A DNA stretch of 64,000 nucleotides from Stenotrophomonas sp. SY1 (GTDB taxonomy: Bacteria; Pseudomonadota; Gammaproteobacteria; Xanthomonadales; Xanthomonadaceae), in the NCBI RefSeq assembly GCF_021202945.1, contig NZ_JAJOYR010000001.1:1488001-1552000 (forward strand), given 5' to 3'. The notes beneath the pieces are model-generated. The model ran no database searches, was not told the DNA's origin, and saw only the letters and a program-made list of their open reading frames with translations. This document shows positions 1 through 8,401 of this stretch, piece by piece (position 1 is the stretch's first letter; every line of letters starts with the position of its first letter). The translations under genes were made by a program, and so were the position numbers.

Positions 1-1686
1 CTTTCGCGCATGAGCGAGCTGGGTGTGTGGTCGGCCGAGGACGTGGCCGACGCCCGCATCGAGCCGGTGGTGGCGCGCTCGCTGAAGCAACCGCTGCATG
101 CCGCATTGCTCGCGCAGCGCCTGCACGGGCAACAGCCACGCGCGGCACATATCCGCACCACGCTGGACAGCGGCTTGCAGCGCACGCTGGAAGAGCGCGT
201 GGCGGCCTACTTCTCGCAGCTGCCCGAACGTACCTCCGCCGCGCTGCTGGTGATGGACAACAACACTCTGGAAGCGCGGGCCTACGTCGGCTCGGTGGCG
301 TTCGGTGACAAGCCGCGTCTGGGCCATGTGGACATGGTGCAGGCGTGGCGTTCGCCCGGTTCCACGCTCAAACCGTTCCTGTACGGCATGGCGCTGGACG
401 ATGGCCTGATCCATTCCGAAAGCCTGTTGGTCGATGCGCCGCAGAGTTTTGGCGGATACCGCCCGGGCAACTTCGACGCGGCATTCAACGGACCGATTGG
501 GGTGGCCAGCGCGTTGCGGCTGTCCTTGAACGTGCCGTCGGTGGACCTGCTGGATCGCGTTGGGCCTGCGCGCTTCTCCGCGCGCCTGGCCAATGGCGGG
601 GTGAGCCTGAAATTCCCGCACGGCGCCAAGCCGAATCTGGCGGTCATCCTCGGCGGCACCGGCGCACAGCTGGAAGGATTGGTGGGCGCGTTTTCTTCGT
701 TCAATCGTGGCGGCATCGCCGGACGCGTGCGTTACACCGCGCAGGAGCCGAAGATCGAACGCAGGATGATGTCCGAAGGCGCGGCCTGGATCGTGCGTGA
801 CATCCTTGAATCCAATCCGCGTCCCGGTTACGGCGTGGGCACCTTCGACACCGGCAGCCGTCCGCGCGTGGCCTGGAAGACCGGCACCAGCTACGGCTAC
901 CGCGACGCCTGGGCGATCGGCAGCACGCGTCAATACACGGTGGGCGTGTGGGTGGGACGGCCGGACGGCACACCGTTGCCGGGCCAGTACGGCGCGGTCA
1001 CCGCGTTGCCGCTGATGTTCGAGGTCATCGACAGCCTGCCGCGCCAGCCCGGCGACAACGCCACGCGCACGCCGCCGGCCAGCGTCAGCGAAGTGGAAAT
1101 CTGCTGGCCGTTGGGCATTGCCGCCGAACAGACGCCAGCGGCGATGTGCCAGCGGCGTTTCCCGGCGATGGTGCTCGACGGCGTGGTGCCACCGACCTTC
1201 GCCGAACGCGATGCACGCTTGTGGCAATCGGGCAGGGTGCGTTTGCAGGTGGATGCGGATACCGGCAAGCGTGTCTCGGCCGGTTGCGAAGGGCATGACC
1301 GATTGGAAGATCGCGAAATCGCCCGCTGGCCGGCATTGGCGTCGCCGTGGTTGTCGGTGTCACAACGGCAGGCGCAGCAGTTGCCGCCGTTGGCCGACGG
1401 CTGCCCGGATGATGGGCGCCAGTCCGACGCGGTGCTGCATATCGACGGGCTCAACGACAAGGCAACGCTGGCGCGGCCGCCGGGTGCCACGCACGGCCCG
1501 CGTCTGCAACTGCGGGCGCTGGGCAGCGAGTCGTCGATCGAGTGGTTGCTGGACGGGCGGTGGATCGTGCAGACCCAGGGTGCCCGCGTGTTCGTGCGTG
1601 ATTTTGATGAGCCCGGCGATCACACATTGACCGCACTGGCCGCGGACGGAACCTGGACGCGCGTTCGGTTCCGGGTGGTTCGGTAA
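1..1686 (+). CDS. pbpC: Penicillin-binding protein 1C, C-terminal part (5' end outside window)
   Basis: Periplasmic peptidoglycan synthase; this part carries the transpeptidase domain. The reading frame is open to base 1 and the N-terminal glycosyltransferase domain is missing, so the gene starts before the window. Counting from the first in-window Met (base 10), the catalytic STLK tetrad is at residues 118-121 in the SPGSTLKPF context, SLN at 172-174 and KTGTS at 290-294, which are the three penicillin-binding motifs in the right order. The last ~90 residues match the beta-sandwich C-terminal domain typical of PBP1C (BiPBP_C). Class A PBP1C is favoured over PBP1A/B because of this tail and the short spacing after KTG. 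The gene ends just before a cluster of short repeats. Confidence 0.9.
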   Translation, partial: LSRMSELGVWSAEDVADARIEPVVARSLKQPLHAALLAQRLHGQQPRAAHIRTTLDSGLQRTLEERVAAYFSQLPERTSAALLVMDNNTLEARAYVGSVAFGDKPRLGHVDMVQAWRSPGSTLKPFLYGMALDDGLIHSESLLVDAPQSFGGYRPGNFDAAFNGPIGVASALRLSLNVPSVDLLDRVGPARFSARLANGGVSLKFPHGAKPNLAVILGGTGAQLEGLVGAFSSFNRGGIAGRVRYTAQEPKIERRMMSEGAAWIVRDILESNPRPGYGVGTFDTGSRPRVAWKTGTSYGYRDAWAIGSTRQYTVGVWVGRPDGTPLPGQYGAVTALPLMFEVIDSLPRQPGDNATRTPPASVSEVEICWPLGIAAEQTPAAMCQRRFPAMVLDGVVPPTFAERDARLWQSGRVRLQVDADTGKRVSAGCEGHDRLEDREIARWPALASPWLSVSQRQAQQLPPLADGCPDDGRQSDAVLHIDGLNDKATLARPPGATHGPRLQLRALGSESSIEWLLDGRWIVQTQGARVFVRDFDEPGDHTLTALAADGTWTRVRFRVVR

Positions 1687-1734
1687 TAAGAACGCGGAGA
1701 GTGGCGAATGATCGTGCGCGGCCACGCGATCAGC

Positions 1735-1866
1735 GTACGAGCGGCTTCAGCCGCGAAGCTGGCATTTCTTCCGTTGTCAACGAAACCCGTAATCGCACAT
1801 TGTCAGCGGACGCGCTTGGCAATGACTGATGCCGCATGAGCTTCGCGGCTGAAGCCGCTCCTACGG
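1735..1866. repeat. Inverted pair of GAGCGGC-type REP elements
   Basis: Two copies of a short palindromic unit (gagcggcttcagccgcgaagctgg core) lie at 1735-1762 and, inverted, at 1838-1866, about 75 bases apart. Each unit can form its own hairpin and the pair a larger one. The same unit recurs at many gene ends in this window. Together with the next pair it fills the 343-base gap between pbpC and the ferritin-like gene; I see no gene there. Confidence 0.85.
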
Positions 1867-1880
1867 GAGGTGTCGGAATC

Positions 1881-2013
1881 TGTAGGAGCGGCGTGAGCCG
1901 CGAAGCTGATGTCCTTTCCGCCGTCAAAGAGGATCGCCACCACGCAATGTGAGCAGTCGGGCTTCGTATCGTCCGATAACGCATGAGCTTCGCGGCTCAC
2001 GCCGCTCCTGCAG
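1881..2013. repeat. Second inverted REP pair
   Basis: A copy beginning tgtaggagcggcgtgagccg at 1881-1909 faces an inverted copy at 1985-2013. The arms carry compensating changes (gtgagc against gctcac) relative to the neighbouring pair, so each hairpin stays paired although the loop-proximal bases differ. It ends 16 bases before the stop codon of the convergent ferritin-like gene. Confidence 0.85.
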
Positions 2014-2029
2014 GAACAATGCGCGTGGT

Positions 2030-2608
2030 CTATTCGCCGATCCACCCGTCCAGCATGTCGGCGAAATCATCGGCGTGCTCTTCCTCCTGTGCCAGTATCT
2101 GCTCGAGGATGCGCTTGGTCGTGGTGTCCTTGTCGCCGATGAAATTGATCATCTCGCGATAGCTGTCGATGGCGATGCGCTCGGCGATCAGGTTCTCGCG
2201 GACCATATCGCGCAGGTTGCCGCCTTCGCGGTATTCGGCATGCGAGCGGGCGGTGAGGGTGTCCGGATCGAGATCCGGCTCACCGCCCAGCTGCACGATG
2301 CGTTCGGCAAGCAGGCCTGCGTGGGCCTGCTCCTGTTGCGCGTGCTCCAGGAATTCGGCCTTCACTGCATCGGCAAGCATGCCTCTGGCCATGTAGTAGT
2401 GCCGGTAGTAGCGCAGCACGCACACCCACTCGGTGGCCAACGCGTCGTTGAGCAGCTTGATCACCGCCTTGCGATCGGCGAGGTAGGTCGGGGTGACCGC
2501 GCCGTCCTCGATGCGCTTGCGTGCGTTGGTACGCAGGATCTTGCGATCGGTGATGCCGGCGGGCGGCGTGCTGGGTGACTTCGATCGGGTGGCGGGCTGT
2601 TTGCTCAT
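2030..2608 (-). CDS. Ferritin-like/bacterioferritin-type protein
   Basis: Predicted four-helix ferritin-like protein of 192 residues, probably oxidising and storing iron or protecting against peroxide. The family signature is visible as paired Glu and ExxH motifs on four helices: a Glu in ATEWVCVLRYY, EFLEHAQQEQAHA, a Glu in ENLIAERIAIDSY, and EQILAQEEEHADD. The N-terminal ~30 residues are basic and look disordered. The start at 2608 is preceded by an aggaa Shine-Dalgarno-like site, and upstream in-frame Met codons lie inside the neighbouring gene. It sits 26 bases downstream of the peroxiredoxin gene on the same strand, so the two are probably co-transcribed. It could be a catalytic di-iron protein rather than a storage ferritin. 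Confidence 0.8.
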   Translation of the reverse strand: MSKQPATRSKSPSTPPAGITDRKILRTNARKRIEDGAVTPTYLADRKAVIKLLNDALATEWVCVLRYYRHYYMARGMLADAVKAEFLEHAQQEQAHAGLLAERIVQLGGEPDLDPDTLTARSHAEYREGGNLRDMVRENLIAERIAIDSYREMINFIGDKDTTTKRILEQILAQEEEHADDFADMLDGWIGE

Positions 2609-2634
2609 GGCTGGCCATTCCTGTGGTTGGGATA

Positions 2635-3117
2635 TCAGCTGGGCAGATGCTCCAGCACGTATTGGGCCGAGGAGACCTCGAACTGGCCGGGCTCCTCGAT
2701 GTAACAACCGCGCACGATGCCGTCTTCGACATACAGCGCGAAACGACGCGAACGGATGCCCATGCCGGAGCTGGTTGCATCCAGTTCCAGGCCCAGCGCA
2801 CGGGTCAGGTCGCCATTGCCGTCGGACAGCATCTGCAGGCCATCGGGTACCGATTGCGTTTTGGCCCAGGCCTGCATCACGAACGGATCATTGACCGCCA
2901 CGCAGAACACTTCGATGCCACGGCTGCGGAACTGGTCGAACAGCTCAACGTAACCGGGCAGGTGGCGCGCCGAACAGGTTGGAGTGAATGCGCCGGGCAC
3001 GGCGAACATCACCGCCTTGCGCCCGTCGAACAGCGTGTAGGTGTCAACCGTTTCCAGTCCCTCACGCAGACGCTTGAGGGTTACTTCCGGAATGCGGTCG
3101 CCAACTTTGATGGACAT
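2635..3117 (-). CDS. Prx5-type peroxiredoxin
   Basis: Thiol peroxidase of 160 residues reducing hydrogen and alkyl peroxides, presumably cytoplasmic as no signal peptide is seen. The active-site motif PGAFTPTCS places the peroxidatic Cys at residue 48. Further Cys residues at 72 and 138 are candidates for the resolving thiol. Length and the PGAFTPTCS signature fit the Prx5 (AhpE/PrxII-like) class and not AhpC or BCP. A gga-rich site precedes the ATG at 3117. The ferritin-like gene follows 26 bases downstream, giving a peroxide-and-iron defence pair. Its upstream neighbour, hsp20, is divergent. Confidence 0.88.
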   Translation of the reverse strand: MSIKVGDRIPEVTLKRLREGLETVDTYTLFDGRKAVMFAVPGAFTPTCSARHLPGYVELFDQFRSRGIEVFCVAVNDPFVMQAWAKTQSVPDGLQMLSDGNGDLTRALGLELDATSSGMGIRSRRFALYVEDGIVRGCYIEEPGQFEVSSAQYVLEHLPS

Positions 3118-3269
3118 GCGGAACTCCTGAGCCTGAATTGCAGTTTAGTGATGGGGTGGAAGGGCAGCGTCAACGGCTTGAAAAGGCCACCTTCACACAA
3201 CACCTCGTGGGCATGGGAACGGCAACGCCATTCCGGCCTGCCACTCCCGCAACCTTGCAGGAGGACATG

Positions 3270-3698
3270 ATGAGCATCGTACGTTACCGCCAGTGGCCGA
3301 CGCAGTCCGAGATCCGCCATCTGCTGGCACCGTTGCTGGAGACGCAGCCGTTGGCACGCGATGGCTGGGTGCCGGCGGTGGATATCCGCGAAGAACCCAC
3401 GCAGTTCGTGCTGCTGGCCGATCTGCCCGGCGTGGAGCCGTCCAGTATTGACGTCCAGATGGACAAGGGTGTGCTATCGATCAAGGGCGAGCGCGCGGCG
3501 GCTGCCACGGCCGAGAATGGCTTGTTTGCCCGCAGCGAGCGTGGCCATGGCGCGTTCAACCGTCGTTTCACACTGCCCGATACCGCCGATGCCGAGGGCA
3601 TCGTGGCGCGCAGTCACAACGGCGTGCTGGAAATCCGCATTCCCAAGCGCAGCGAGGCCGCGCCCCGGCGCATCCAGGTGGAGCAGGCCACCGCCTGA
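3270..3698 (+). CDS. Small heat-shock protein, Hsp20/alpha-crystallin family
   Basis: ATP-independent holdase chaperone, 142 residues, cytoplasmic. The alpha-crystallin domain runs from about residue 35 to 130, with the typical VLLADLPGV and GVLSIKGER strands and the HNGVLEIRIPK end. The C-terminal tail has RIQV, which can serve as the I-x-I/V docking motif. I chose the ATG at 3270, not 3267, because aggagg at 3259-3264 lies five bases before it. The sequence cttgaaa at 3177-3183 matches a sigma-32 -35 box, but no convincing -10 follows. A CbpA-type J-protein gene follows 128 bases downstream, so the two form a chaperone neighbourhood. Confidence 0.9.
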   Translation: MSIVRYRQWPTQSEIRHLLAPLLETQPLARDGWVPAVDIREEPTQFVLLADLPGVEPSSIDVQMDKGVLSIKGERAAAATAENGLFARSERGHGAFNRRFTLPDTADAEGIVARSHNGVLEIRIPKRSEAAPRRIQVEQATA

Positions 3699-3826
3699 GC
3701 AGCGTGAGCATCTTTCCACCAGCGTGACCGTCGTGGCCCGTTAGAATGGCGCCACGGCGGTTGCCGGTTGCATGACGGCCCGTTGCCGAAAGGTGGCGGG
3801 CCTGACTTTTTTGCAGAGGTGTATGG

Positions 3827-4708
3827 ATGGAATTCAAGGATTACTACGCAACGCTGGGCGTGGAACCCAGTGCCGGCGATGCCGAGATCAAGACCGCTTA
3901 CCGGCGGCTGGCGCGCAAGTACCACCCGGACGTGAGCAAGGAGGCCGGGGCCGAGGACAAGTTCAAGGCCATCAACGAGGCCTACGAGGCGCTGCGTGAC
4001 CCGGCCAAGCGCCAGGCCTACGACCAGCTGCGCGCGCAGGGCTACCGGCCAGGCGAGGAGTTCCACGCACCGCCCAACTTCGGTGGCGGCCAGGGCTTCG
4101 ACTTCGAGGAAGTGTTTGGCGGCGGTGGCGCCGGTGGTGGCTTCAGCGATTTCTTCGAAAGCCTGTTCGCACGCCAGCGCGGTGGGCGCCCGCAGGGCGG
4201 CTTTGGTGGTGGTCCGCAGCCGATGCGCGATACCCGCGCCAAGCTCTCGGTACCGCTGGAAGCGGCCTACAACGGCGACAACCTGCGCATCACCGTCGAC
4301 GGCAAGCAGCTGGACGTGCGCGTGCCCAAGGGCATCCGCCCGGGCCAGGTGATCCGCCTGGTCGGGCAGGGCAACGGCGGCGGCAACCTGATGCTGGAAG
4401 TGGAATACGCCGCGCATCCGCGTTTTGAAGTGGATGGCCGCAACATCCTGTACACCTTGCAGGTGACGCCATGGCAGGCGGCATTGGGCACCACCATCAG
4501 CGTGCCGACGCTGGGCGGTGCGGTGGAACTGAAGGTGCCGGCCGATTCGGACAGTGGCCGCAAGCTGCGCCTGCGCGGGCGCGGACTGCCTGGCAAGCCC
4601 GATGGCGACCAGATCGTCGAACTGGAAGTGGTTGCACCGGTGCCGAGCAACGAGGAGCAGCACGCGGCGTATCGCGAGCTGGCAAAGGCGTTCGGCGAGC
4701 AGATCTGA
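3827..4708 (+). CDS. cbpA: DnaJ-like co-chaperone, CbpA type
   Basis: Class B J-domain co-chaperone of DnaK, 293 residues. Residues 1-70 form the J domain with HPD at 33-35. A Gly/Phe-rich linker (about 75-140) follows, then the two beta-rich C-terminal substrate-binding domains with VPKGIRPGQVIRLVGQG and VPTLGGAVELKVP. There is no Cys-rich zinc finger, which separates it from DnaJ. In other bacteria CbpA also binds curved DNA; that activity is inferred from family only. It lies just after hsp20 on the same strand and ends before a cluster of GTAG repeats. Confidence 0.92.
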   Translation: MEFKDYYATLGVEPSAGDAEIKTAYRRLARKYHPDVSKEAGAEDKFKAINEAYEALRDPAKRQAYDQLRAQGYRPGEEFHAPPNFGGGQGFDFEEVFGGGGAGGGFSDFFESLFARQRGGRPQGGFGGGPQPMRDTRAKLSVPLEAAYNGDNLRITVDGKQLDVRVPKGIRPGQVIRLVGQGNGGGNLMLEVEYAAHPRFEVDGRNILYTLQVTPWQAALGTTISVPTLGGAVELKVPADSDSGRKLRLRGRGLPGKPDGDQIVELEVVAPVPSNEEQHAAYRELAKAFGEQI

Positions 4709-4718
4709 AGCTTCACGC

Positions 4719-4784
4719 GTAGTGCCGAGTCATGCTCGGCACGATTTGCCGGTAATGCCCCAGCGGAGCACGGCTCCGCTCTAC
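4719..4784. repeat. SMAG-type GTAG repeat dimer
   Basis: A GTAG-headed hairpin (gtagtgccgag, tcatg-like loop, ctcggcac) at 4719-4742 is followed by an inverted hairpin of a second subfamily (gcggagcacggctccgctctac) at 4763-4784. GTAG at one end and CTAC at the other bracket the dimer. This is the arrangement known for the SMAG repeats of Stenotrophomonas. Confidence 0.9.
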
Positions 4785-4795
4785 AGGGGCGGGAT

Positions 4796-4862
4796 GTAGT
4801 GCCGAGCAACGCTCGGCACGGGTTTATCTAACCTGCCCCCGCGGAGCATGGCTCCGCTCTAC
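4796..4862. repeat. Second SMAG dimer, overlapping the NPP stop codon
   Basis: Same order as the previous dimer: gtagtgccgag..ctcggcac at 4796-4819, then gcggagcatggctccgctctac at 4841-4862. The terminal CTAC, read on the minus strand as GTAG, contains the TAG stop codon (4859-4861) of the NPP gene. Confidence 0.9.
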
Positions 4863-6109
4863 TTGGCGTTGGCGCGCAAGGCCGGTTGTAGGGTCTGCGG
4901 GTTGCCATCGTTCGGGCGCGGGGTTACCCCGAGCAGTTGGGTCAGCAGCGGGTAGACGTCGACGTTGTCGAACACCGGCAGCTGTTTGCCTTGCACGAAC
5001 GACGGGCCGCGGGCCACAAACACCGCCTGCATCGATGGCAGCGCCGGGTCGTAGCCGTGCGAACCACGGTCGCCGGGCGGACGCTTGGCCAGGTTCGCGC
5101 GGCTGATCGCATCCCAACCTTCCTGCATCTGGCAGACGATGGCCGGCACGCGCGGGTTGCTGCCGTAGTGCCAGCGCGTTGGCAGGTTGGCCTTGTTCCA
5201 GCATTGGTAGTGCGCATGCTCGCCGAGCAGCGCTTTTTCTGCTTCGGCCTGCTTGCCGGGCAGGGGCGCAAAACCCACCGACTGACCGTACGAAACCACC
5301 TGCGCGATTTCCGGCGCCACCATGTCCTCGGTGGCGACGGCCTGGCCCTGCTTGACCGTGGCCATGCCGTGGTCGGAAACCACCACGATGTTGGTGCGGT
5401 CGAGCAGCCCGTCGCTGGCCAGCCCGTCGATCAACTGGCCGATGGCGGTATCAACTTCGCGCAGTGCCGCGGCGTATTCCGGTGAATCCGGGCCGTGTGC
5501 ATGACCGGCCTGGTCCACGTGTTCCATGTAGGTGGCGACCAGGCGTGGCTGCACGCCATCGGGTGCGCCGTTCAACCACGAACGCACCAGCTGCACGCGC
5601 TCGCTCATCGGTGCGCCTTCCTGATACGGGCGCCACTGGCTGGCGTGGTGTCCCTGGATCGGCGCTTCGCTGCCGGGCCAGGACCAGGTGGCGCTCTTGT
5701 AACCGGCTTTTTCGACCGTCACCCAGATCGGTTCGCCGCCTTCCCACCAGGCCGCGTTGGTGACCGCGTGGCGGTCGCTGAGACGGAAATCGCCCAGGTT
5801 CTCGACACTCATCGCGTTGTGGATCAAACCGTGGTGATCTGGGCGCAGGCCGGTGACCAACGTGTAGTGATTGGGAAAGGTGAGCGAAGGATAGGACGGC
5901 CGCATGCCCGCCGCGCGCACGCCTTCGCGAGCCAGACGCAGCAGGTTCGGGCTGTTGCCACGGTCGAGCATGTCCGCGCGCAGGCCGTCGATGGACAGCA
6001 GCAGCACCGTCGGCGGTGCCGGCGGAGGGGTTTGTGGGGCGGGTGAGGAAGCGCAGGCGGCGAGCAGGGCAGTGGCCAGTGCTGCCGCAGGGAAGCGTAA
6101 GGAATTCAT
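4859..6109 (-). CDS. Nucleotide pyrophosphatase/phosphodiesterase (NPP), lipoprotein
   Basis: Exported phosphodiesterase of the alkaline phosphatase superfamily, 416 residues, expected to cleave nucleotide phosphodiesters in the periplasm. The N-terminus is a lipoprotein signal ending LLAAC (Cys19). Expected two-zinc ligands and nucleophile are all present: Asp41 (LSIDGLR), Thr77 nucleophile (PSLTFPNH), Asp199/His203 (HVDQAGH), Asp246/His247 (SDHGM) and His351 (GSHGYDP). This is the pattern of the structurally known Xanthomonas NPP. The start at 6109 is chosen because upstream in-frame Met codons would put about 100 repeat-derived residues before the signal peptide. The stop codon is supplied by a GTAG repeat. 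Confidence 0.9.
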   Translation of the reverse strand: MNSLRFPAAALATALLAACASSPAPQTPPPAPPTVLLLSIDGLRADMLDRGNSPNLLRLAREGVRAAGMRPSYPSLTFPNHYTLVTGLRPDHHGLIHNAMSVENLGDFRLSDRHAVTNAAWWEGGEPIWVTVEKAGYKSATWSWPGSEAPIQGHHASQWRPYQEGAPMSERVQLVRSWLNGAPDGVQPRLVATYMEHVDQAGHAHGPDSPEYAAALREVDTAIGQLIDGLASDGLLDRTNIVVVSDHGMATVKQGQAVATEDMVAPEIAQVVSYGQSVGFAPLPGKQAEAEKALLGEHAHYQCWNKANLPTRWHYGSNPRVPAIVCQMQEGWDAISRANLAKRPPGDRGSHGYDPALPSMQAVFVARGPSFVQGKQLPVFDNVDVYPLLTQLLGVTPRPNDGNPQTLQPALRANAK

Positions 6110-6249
6110 CGCGACATGATAAATCCGCCGCATGACGTGACGAATACGACTTTGGGTCCGCAGCCGTGCTGGGGCCGGTGGCTGGCTTTGCCGGAAGTTG
6201 TCGATCGGGTGGTTGCGGGGATGCTGAAGCAAGAAGCAGAAGCAACGGC

Positions 6250-6385
6250 ACCCCTCCCCAGCCCTCCCCTGCGCCTGTGGCGCAAGGGAGGGGGGTGGTA
6301 CGTGCAGGCTGTTGCTGGTTGCTGGTTGCTCTTGCTGTTGCCCCCTCCCTTGCGCCACAGGCGCAGGGGAGGGTTGGGGAGGGGT
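6250..6385. repeat. Long inverted repeat, 45-base arms
   Basis: Arms at 6250-6294 and 6341-6385 are reverse complements with one mismatch, separated by 46 bases. Each arm itself holds a small palindrome (tgcgcc, tgt, ggcgca), so this is a REP-like dimer of another family. It occupies most of the 316-base gap between the NPP and ogt genes. I see no gene in this gap. Confidence 0.85.
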
Positions 6386-6425
6386 AAGGCACTGACTTCC
6401 GCGCTCAGTCACTCAATCCGAGAAC

Positions 6426-6935
6426 TCAACCAAACAGATCCGCCTCCGGCTCCTCGTCCACCTGCACACCTTCCAGCTTCAACAGCGCGACCTTGGTCGG
6501 CAGGCCGCCGCCGAAGCCGGTGAGTGCACCGTTGTTGCCGATCACCCGATGGCAGGGCAGCACGATGGGCAGCGGATTGCGGCCGTTGGCCGCGCCAACG
6601 GCGCGCGTGGCGGTGGGCTTGCCGATGCGTTCGGCCAGCTCCTTGTAGCTCCAGGTCGCGCCGAACGGAATCTGCGCCAGCATCTGCCAGACATCGAGCT
6701 GGAAGTCGGTGCCGGCCGGCGCCAGGATCAGGTCGAAATGGCGGCGTTTGCCCTGCAGATACCCCAGCAGTTGTCGGCGCGGCTCGGCGACCGCGTCCGG
6801 ATCGTGCTGCCAATGCTCGCGGCCCTTGGCGTCATGCCGGTTTTCGGCGAACAGGATATGGCGCACGCCGTTTTCATCGGCGGCGACGGTGAGCGGGCCA
6901 ATGGGCGTGTCGAAGCGGTCGTAGTAGATGCTCAT
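6426..6935 (-). CDS. ogt: Methylated-DNA--protein-cysteine methyltransferase
   Basis: Suicidal DNA repair protein that transfers alkyl groups from O6-alkylguanine to its own Cys. It is 169 residues long and contains the PCHRV active site with Cys128, preceded by the helix-turn-helix region with the RAVGAANGRNPLPI Arg/Asn finger. The start at 6935 has aaggag upstream. It lies two bases after the stop codon of the Ada-AlkA gene, so its ribosome site is inside the end of that gene and translation is probably coupled. An N-terminal extension further upstream would only read through the Ada-AlkA coding region. Confidence 0.93.
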   Translation of the reverse strand: MSIYYDRFDTPIGPLTVAADENGVRHILFAENRHDAKGREHWQHDPDAVAEPRRQLLGYLQGKRRHFDLILAPAGTDFQLDVWQMLAQIPFGATWSYKELAERIGKPTATRAVGAANGRNPLPIVLPCHRVIGNNGALTGFGGGLPTKVALLKLEGVQVDEEPEADLFG

Positions 6936-6937
6936 GG

Positions 6938-8401
6938 TCAGGACTCCTTGGGGGTCGCAGCGGCCAGATGCCACAGATGCAGTACGGCGTAGGCGCGCCA
7001 CGGGCGCCATGCCTGCGAGCGGGCCTCGGTCTGTTTTTCGCTCAGGCGCTGGCCCTGGCCCAGCACCTGCTGCAATACCAGGTCGCCGGCAGGGAACGCG
7101 TCGGGCATGCCCATCGCACGCAGCGCCATGTAGTGCGCAGTCCATGGGCCGATGCCGGGCAGGGCAACGGCGCGTTGAACGAAATGCTCCAGGGTCTGCG
7201 CGCGGCTGAAATCCAGGCGGCCTTCGGCACAGGCGCGGGCCACCGCGCGCAGCGTCGCCGCACGGCTGCGCGGCAGGCCGATCGTTTCCAGCGGTGCTTC
7301 CATCAACACTTCTGGCGTCGGGAACTGGCGGTCCAGTCCTTCGGGCATGCCCGGCAGGTGCTGGCCGAAACTGTCGACCAGCCGTCGTGCCAGGGTGGTG
7401 GCCGCAGCCACGCTGACCTGCTGGCCGAGCACTGCGCGCGCGGCCACTTCAAAGCCGTCCCAGCCACCGGGAATGCGTAGGCCGGGGCGCTCGGCGATAC
7501 CGCGCGCCAGCAACGGCTCCTGGGCCAGGCTGGCGTGGACCACCGACAGGTCCGCGTCCAGGTCGAACACGCGGCGTACGCGCGCGACGATGGCCGGGAT
7601 GGCGCGCGGGTCGGTGGTGCCCAGTTGCAGGCGCAGTTCCAGGCGGCGCGGATCGGCGCTGACCCGGATCAGGCTGGCCGCACCATTGCTGACGATCACC
7701 CGCTGGTAGCTGTCCTCGGTGATCTGCTCGATCCCCGGCAGCGAGCGCTTGCGCAGGAACGCCAGCATCGCGCGGAAATCCAGTGGCGGCCGGTATGCCA
7801 GGCGCAGCACCGGCTCGCCGCCCTGCACCGTGCCGTGCTGCCGGCGCAGCGCACTGGGCGGCATGCCGCAGCCGGCCAAGAACGCACTGTTGAAACGGCG
7901 CAGGCTGTTGAAGCCGGCCGCCAGCGCCACCTGGGTAACCGGCAGGGCGGTTTCGGTCAGCAGCTGCTTGGCCAGCAGCAGCCGGCGCGTGGCATGCAGC
8001 TGGGCCGGGGTGGCCCCCAGCCGGGCCACGAACAGCCGCTGCAGCTGGCGCGCGCTCAGCCCCATCGCCTCGGCCAGCGCTGAAGCGGCCTGCTCCTGCA
8101 GGATGCCTTCGTTGAGCAGGGTCAGGGCGCGGTGCAGGGTGTGGTCCTGCAACAGGCTGGCGTCATCCGGGGACAGTTCCGGCCGGCAGCGCAGGCAGGG
8201 CCGGAAGCCGGCCGCGGTGGCCGCGGCGGCGCTGGGGAAGTAGCTGACATTGCGCGGGCGCGGCGGCGGCGCCGGGCACACCGGCCGGCAGTAGATGCCG
8301 GTGCTGCGCACGGCGGTGAAAAACAGCCCGTCAAAGCGCGCGTCGCGGGCCAGTCGCGCCTGTTCGCATTGCTCGTAGCTGGGGAGGGAAGGGTTGTGCA
8401 T
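6938..8401 (-). CDS. Ada-AlkA fusion: methyl-phosphotriester sensor and 3-methyladenine glycosylase
   Basis: Alkylation-damage regulator fused to a base-excision glycosylase, 487 residues. Residues 1-80 form the Ada zinc domain with Cys38, Cys42, Cys69 and Cys72; Cys38 is the expected methyl acceptor. Residues ~85-190 form an AraC-type helix-turn-helix. The remainder is AlkA: the N-terminal AlkA domain, then a helix-hairpin-helix with LPGIGPWTAHY and the catalytic Asp440 in AFPAGD. The O6-methylguanine transferase domain of classical Ada is absent, but that activity is encoded by ogt immediately downstream. Autoregulation by methylated Cys38 is expected from Ada but no operator is identified here. 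Confidence 0.9.
   Translation of the reverse strand: MHNPSLPSYEQCEQARLARDARFDGLFFTAVRSTGIYCRPVCPAPPPRPRNVSYFPSAAAATAAGFRPCLRCRPELSPDDASLLQDHTLHRALTLLNEGILQEQAASALAEAMGLSARQLQRLFVARLGATPAQLHATRRLLLAKQLLTETALPVTQVALAAGFNSLRRFNSAFLAGCGMPPSALRRQHGTVQGGEPVLRLAYRPPLDFRAMLAFLRKRSLPGIEQITEDSYQRVIVSNGAASLIRVSADPRRLELRLQLGTTDPRAIPAIVARVRRVFDLDADLSVVHASLAQEPLLARGIAERPGLRIPGGWDGFEVAARAVLGQQVSVAAATTLARRLVDSFGQHLPGMPEGLDRQFPTPEVLMEAPLETIGLPRSRAATLRAVARACAEGRLDFSRAQTLEHFVQRAVALPGIGPWTAHYMALRAMGMPDAFPAGDLVLQQVLGQGQRLSEKQTEARSQAWRPWRAYAVLHLWHLAAATPKES

Noticed and set aside
1735-2013. Possible CRISPR-like array of four repeats
   Set aside because: Repeats are palindromic and alternate in orientation, spacers differ in length and there are no cas genes; they are REP elements.
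3177-3208. Sigma-32 promoter before hsp20
   Set aside because: cttgaaa is a good -35, but no cccat-type -10 follows at the right distance.
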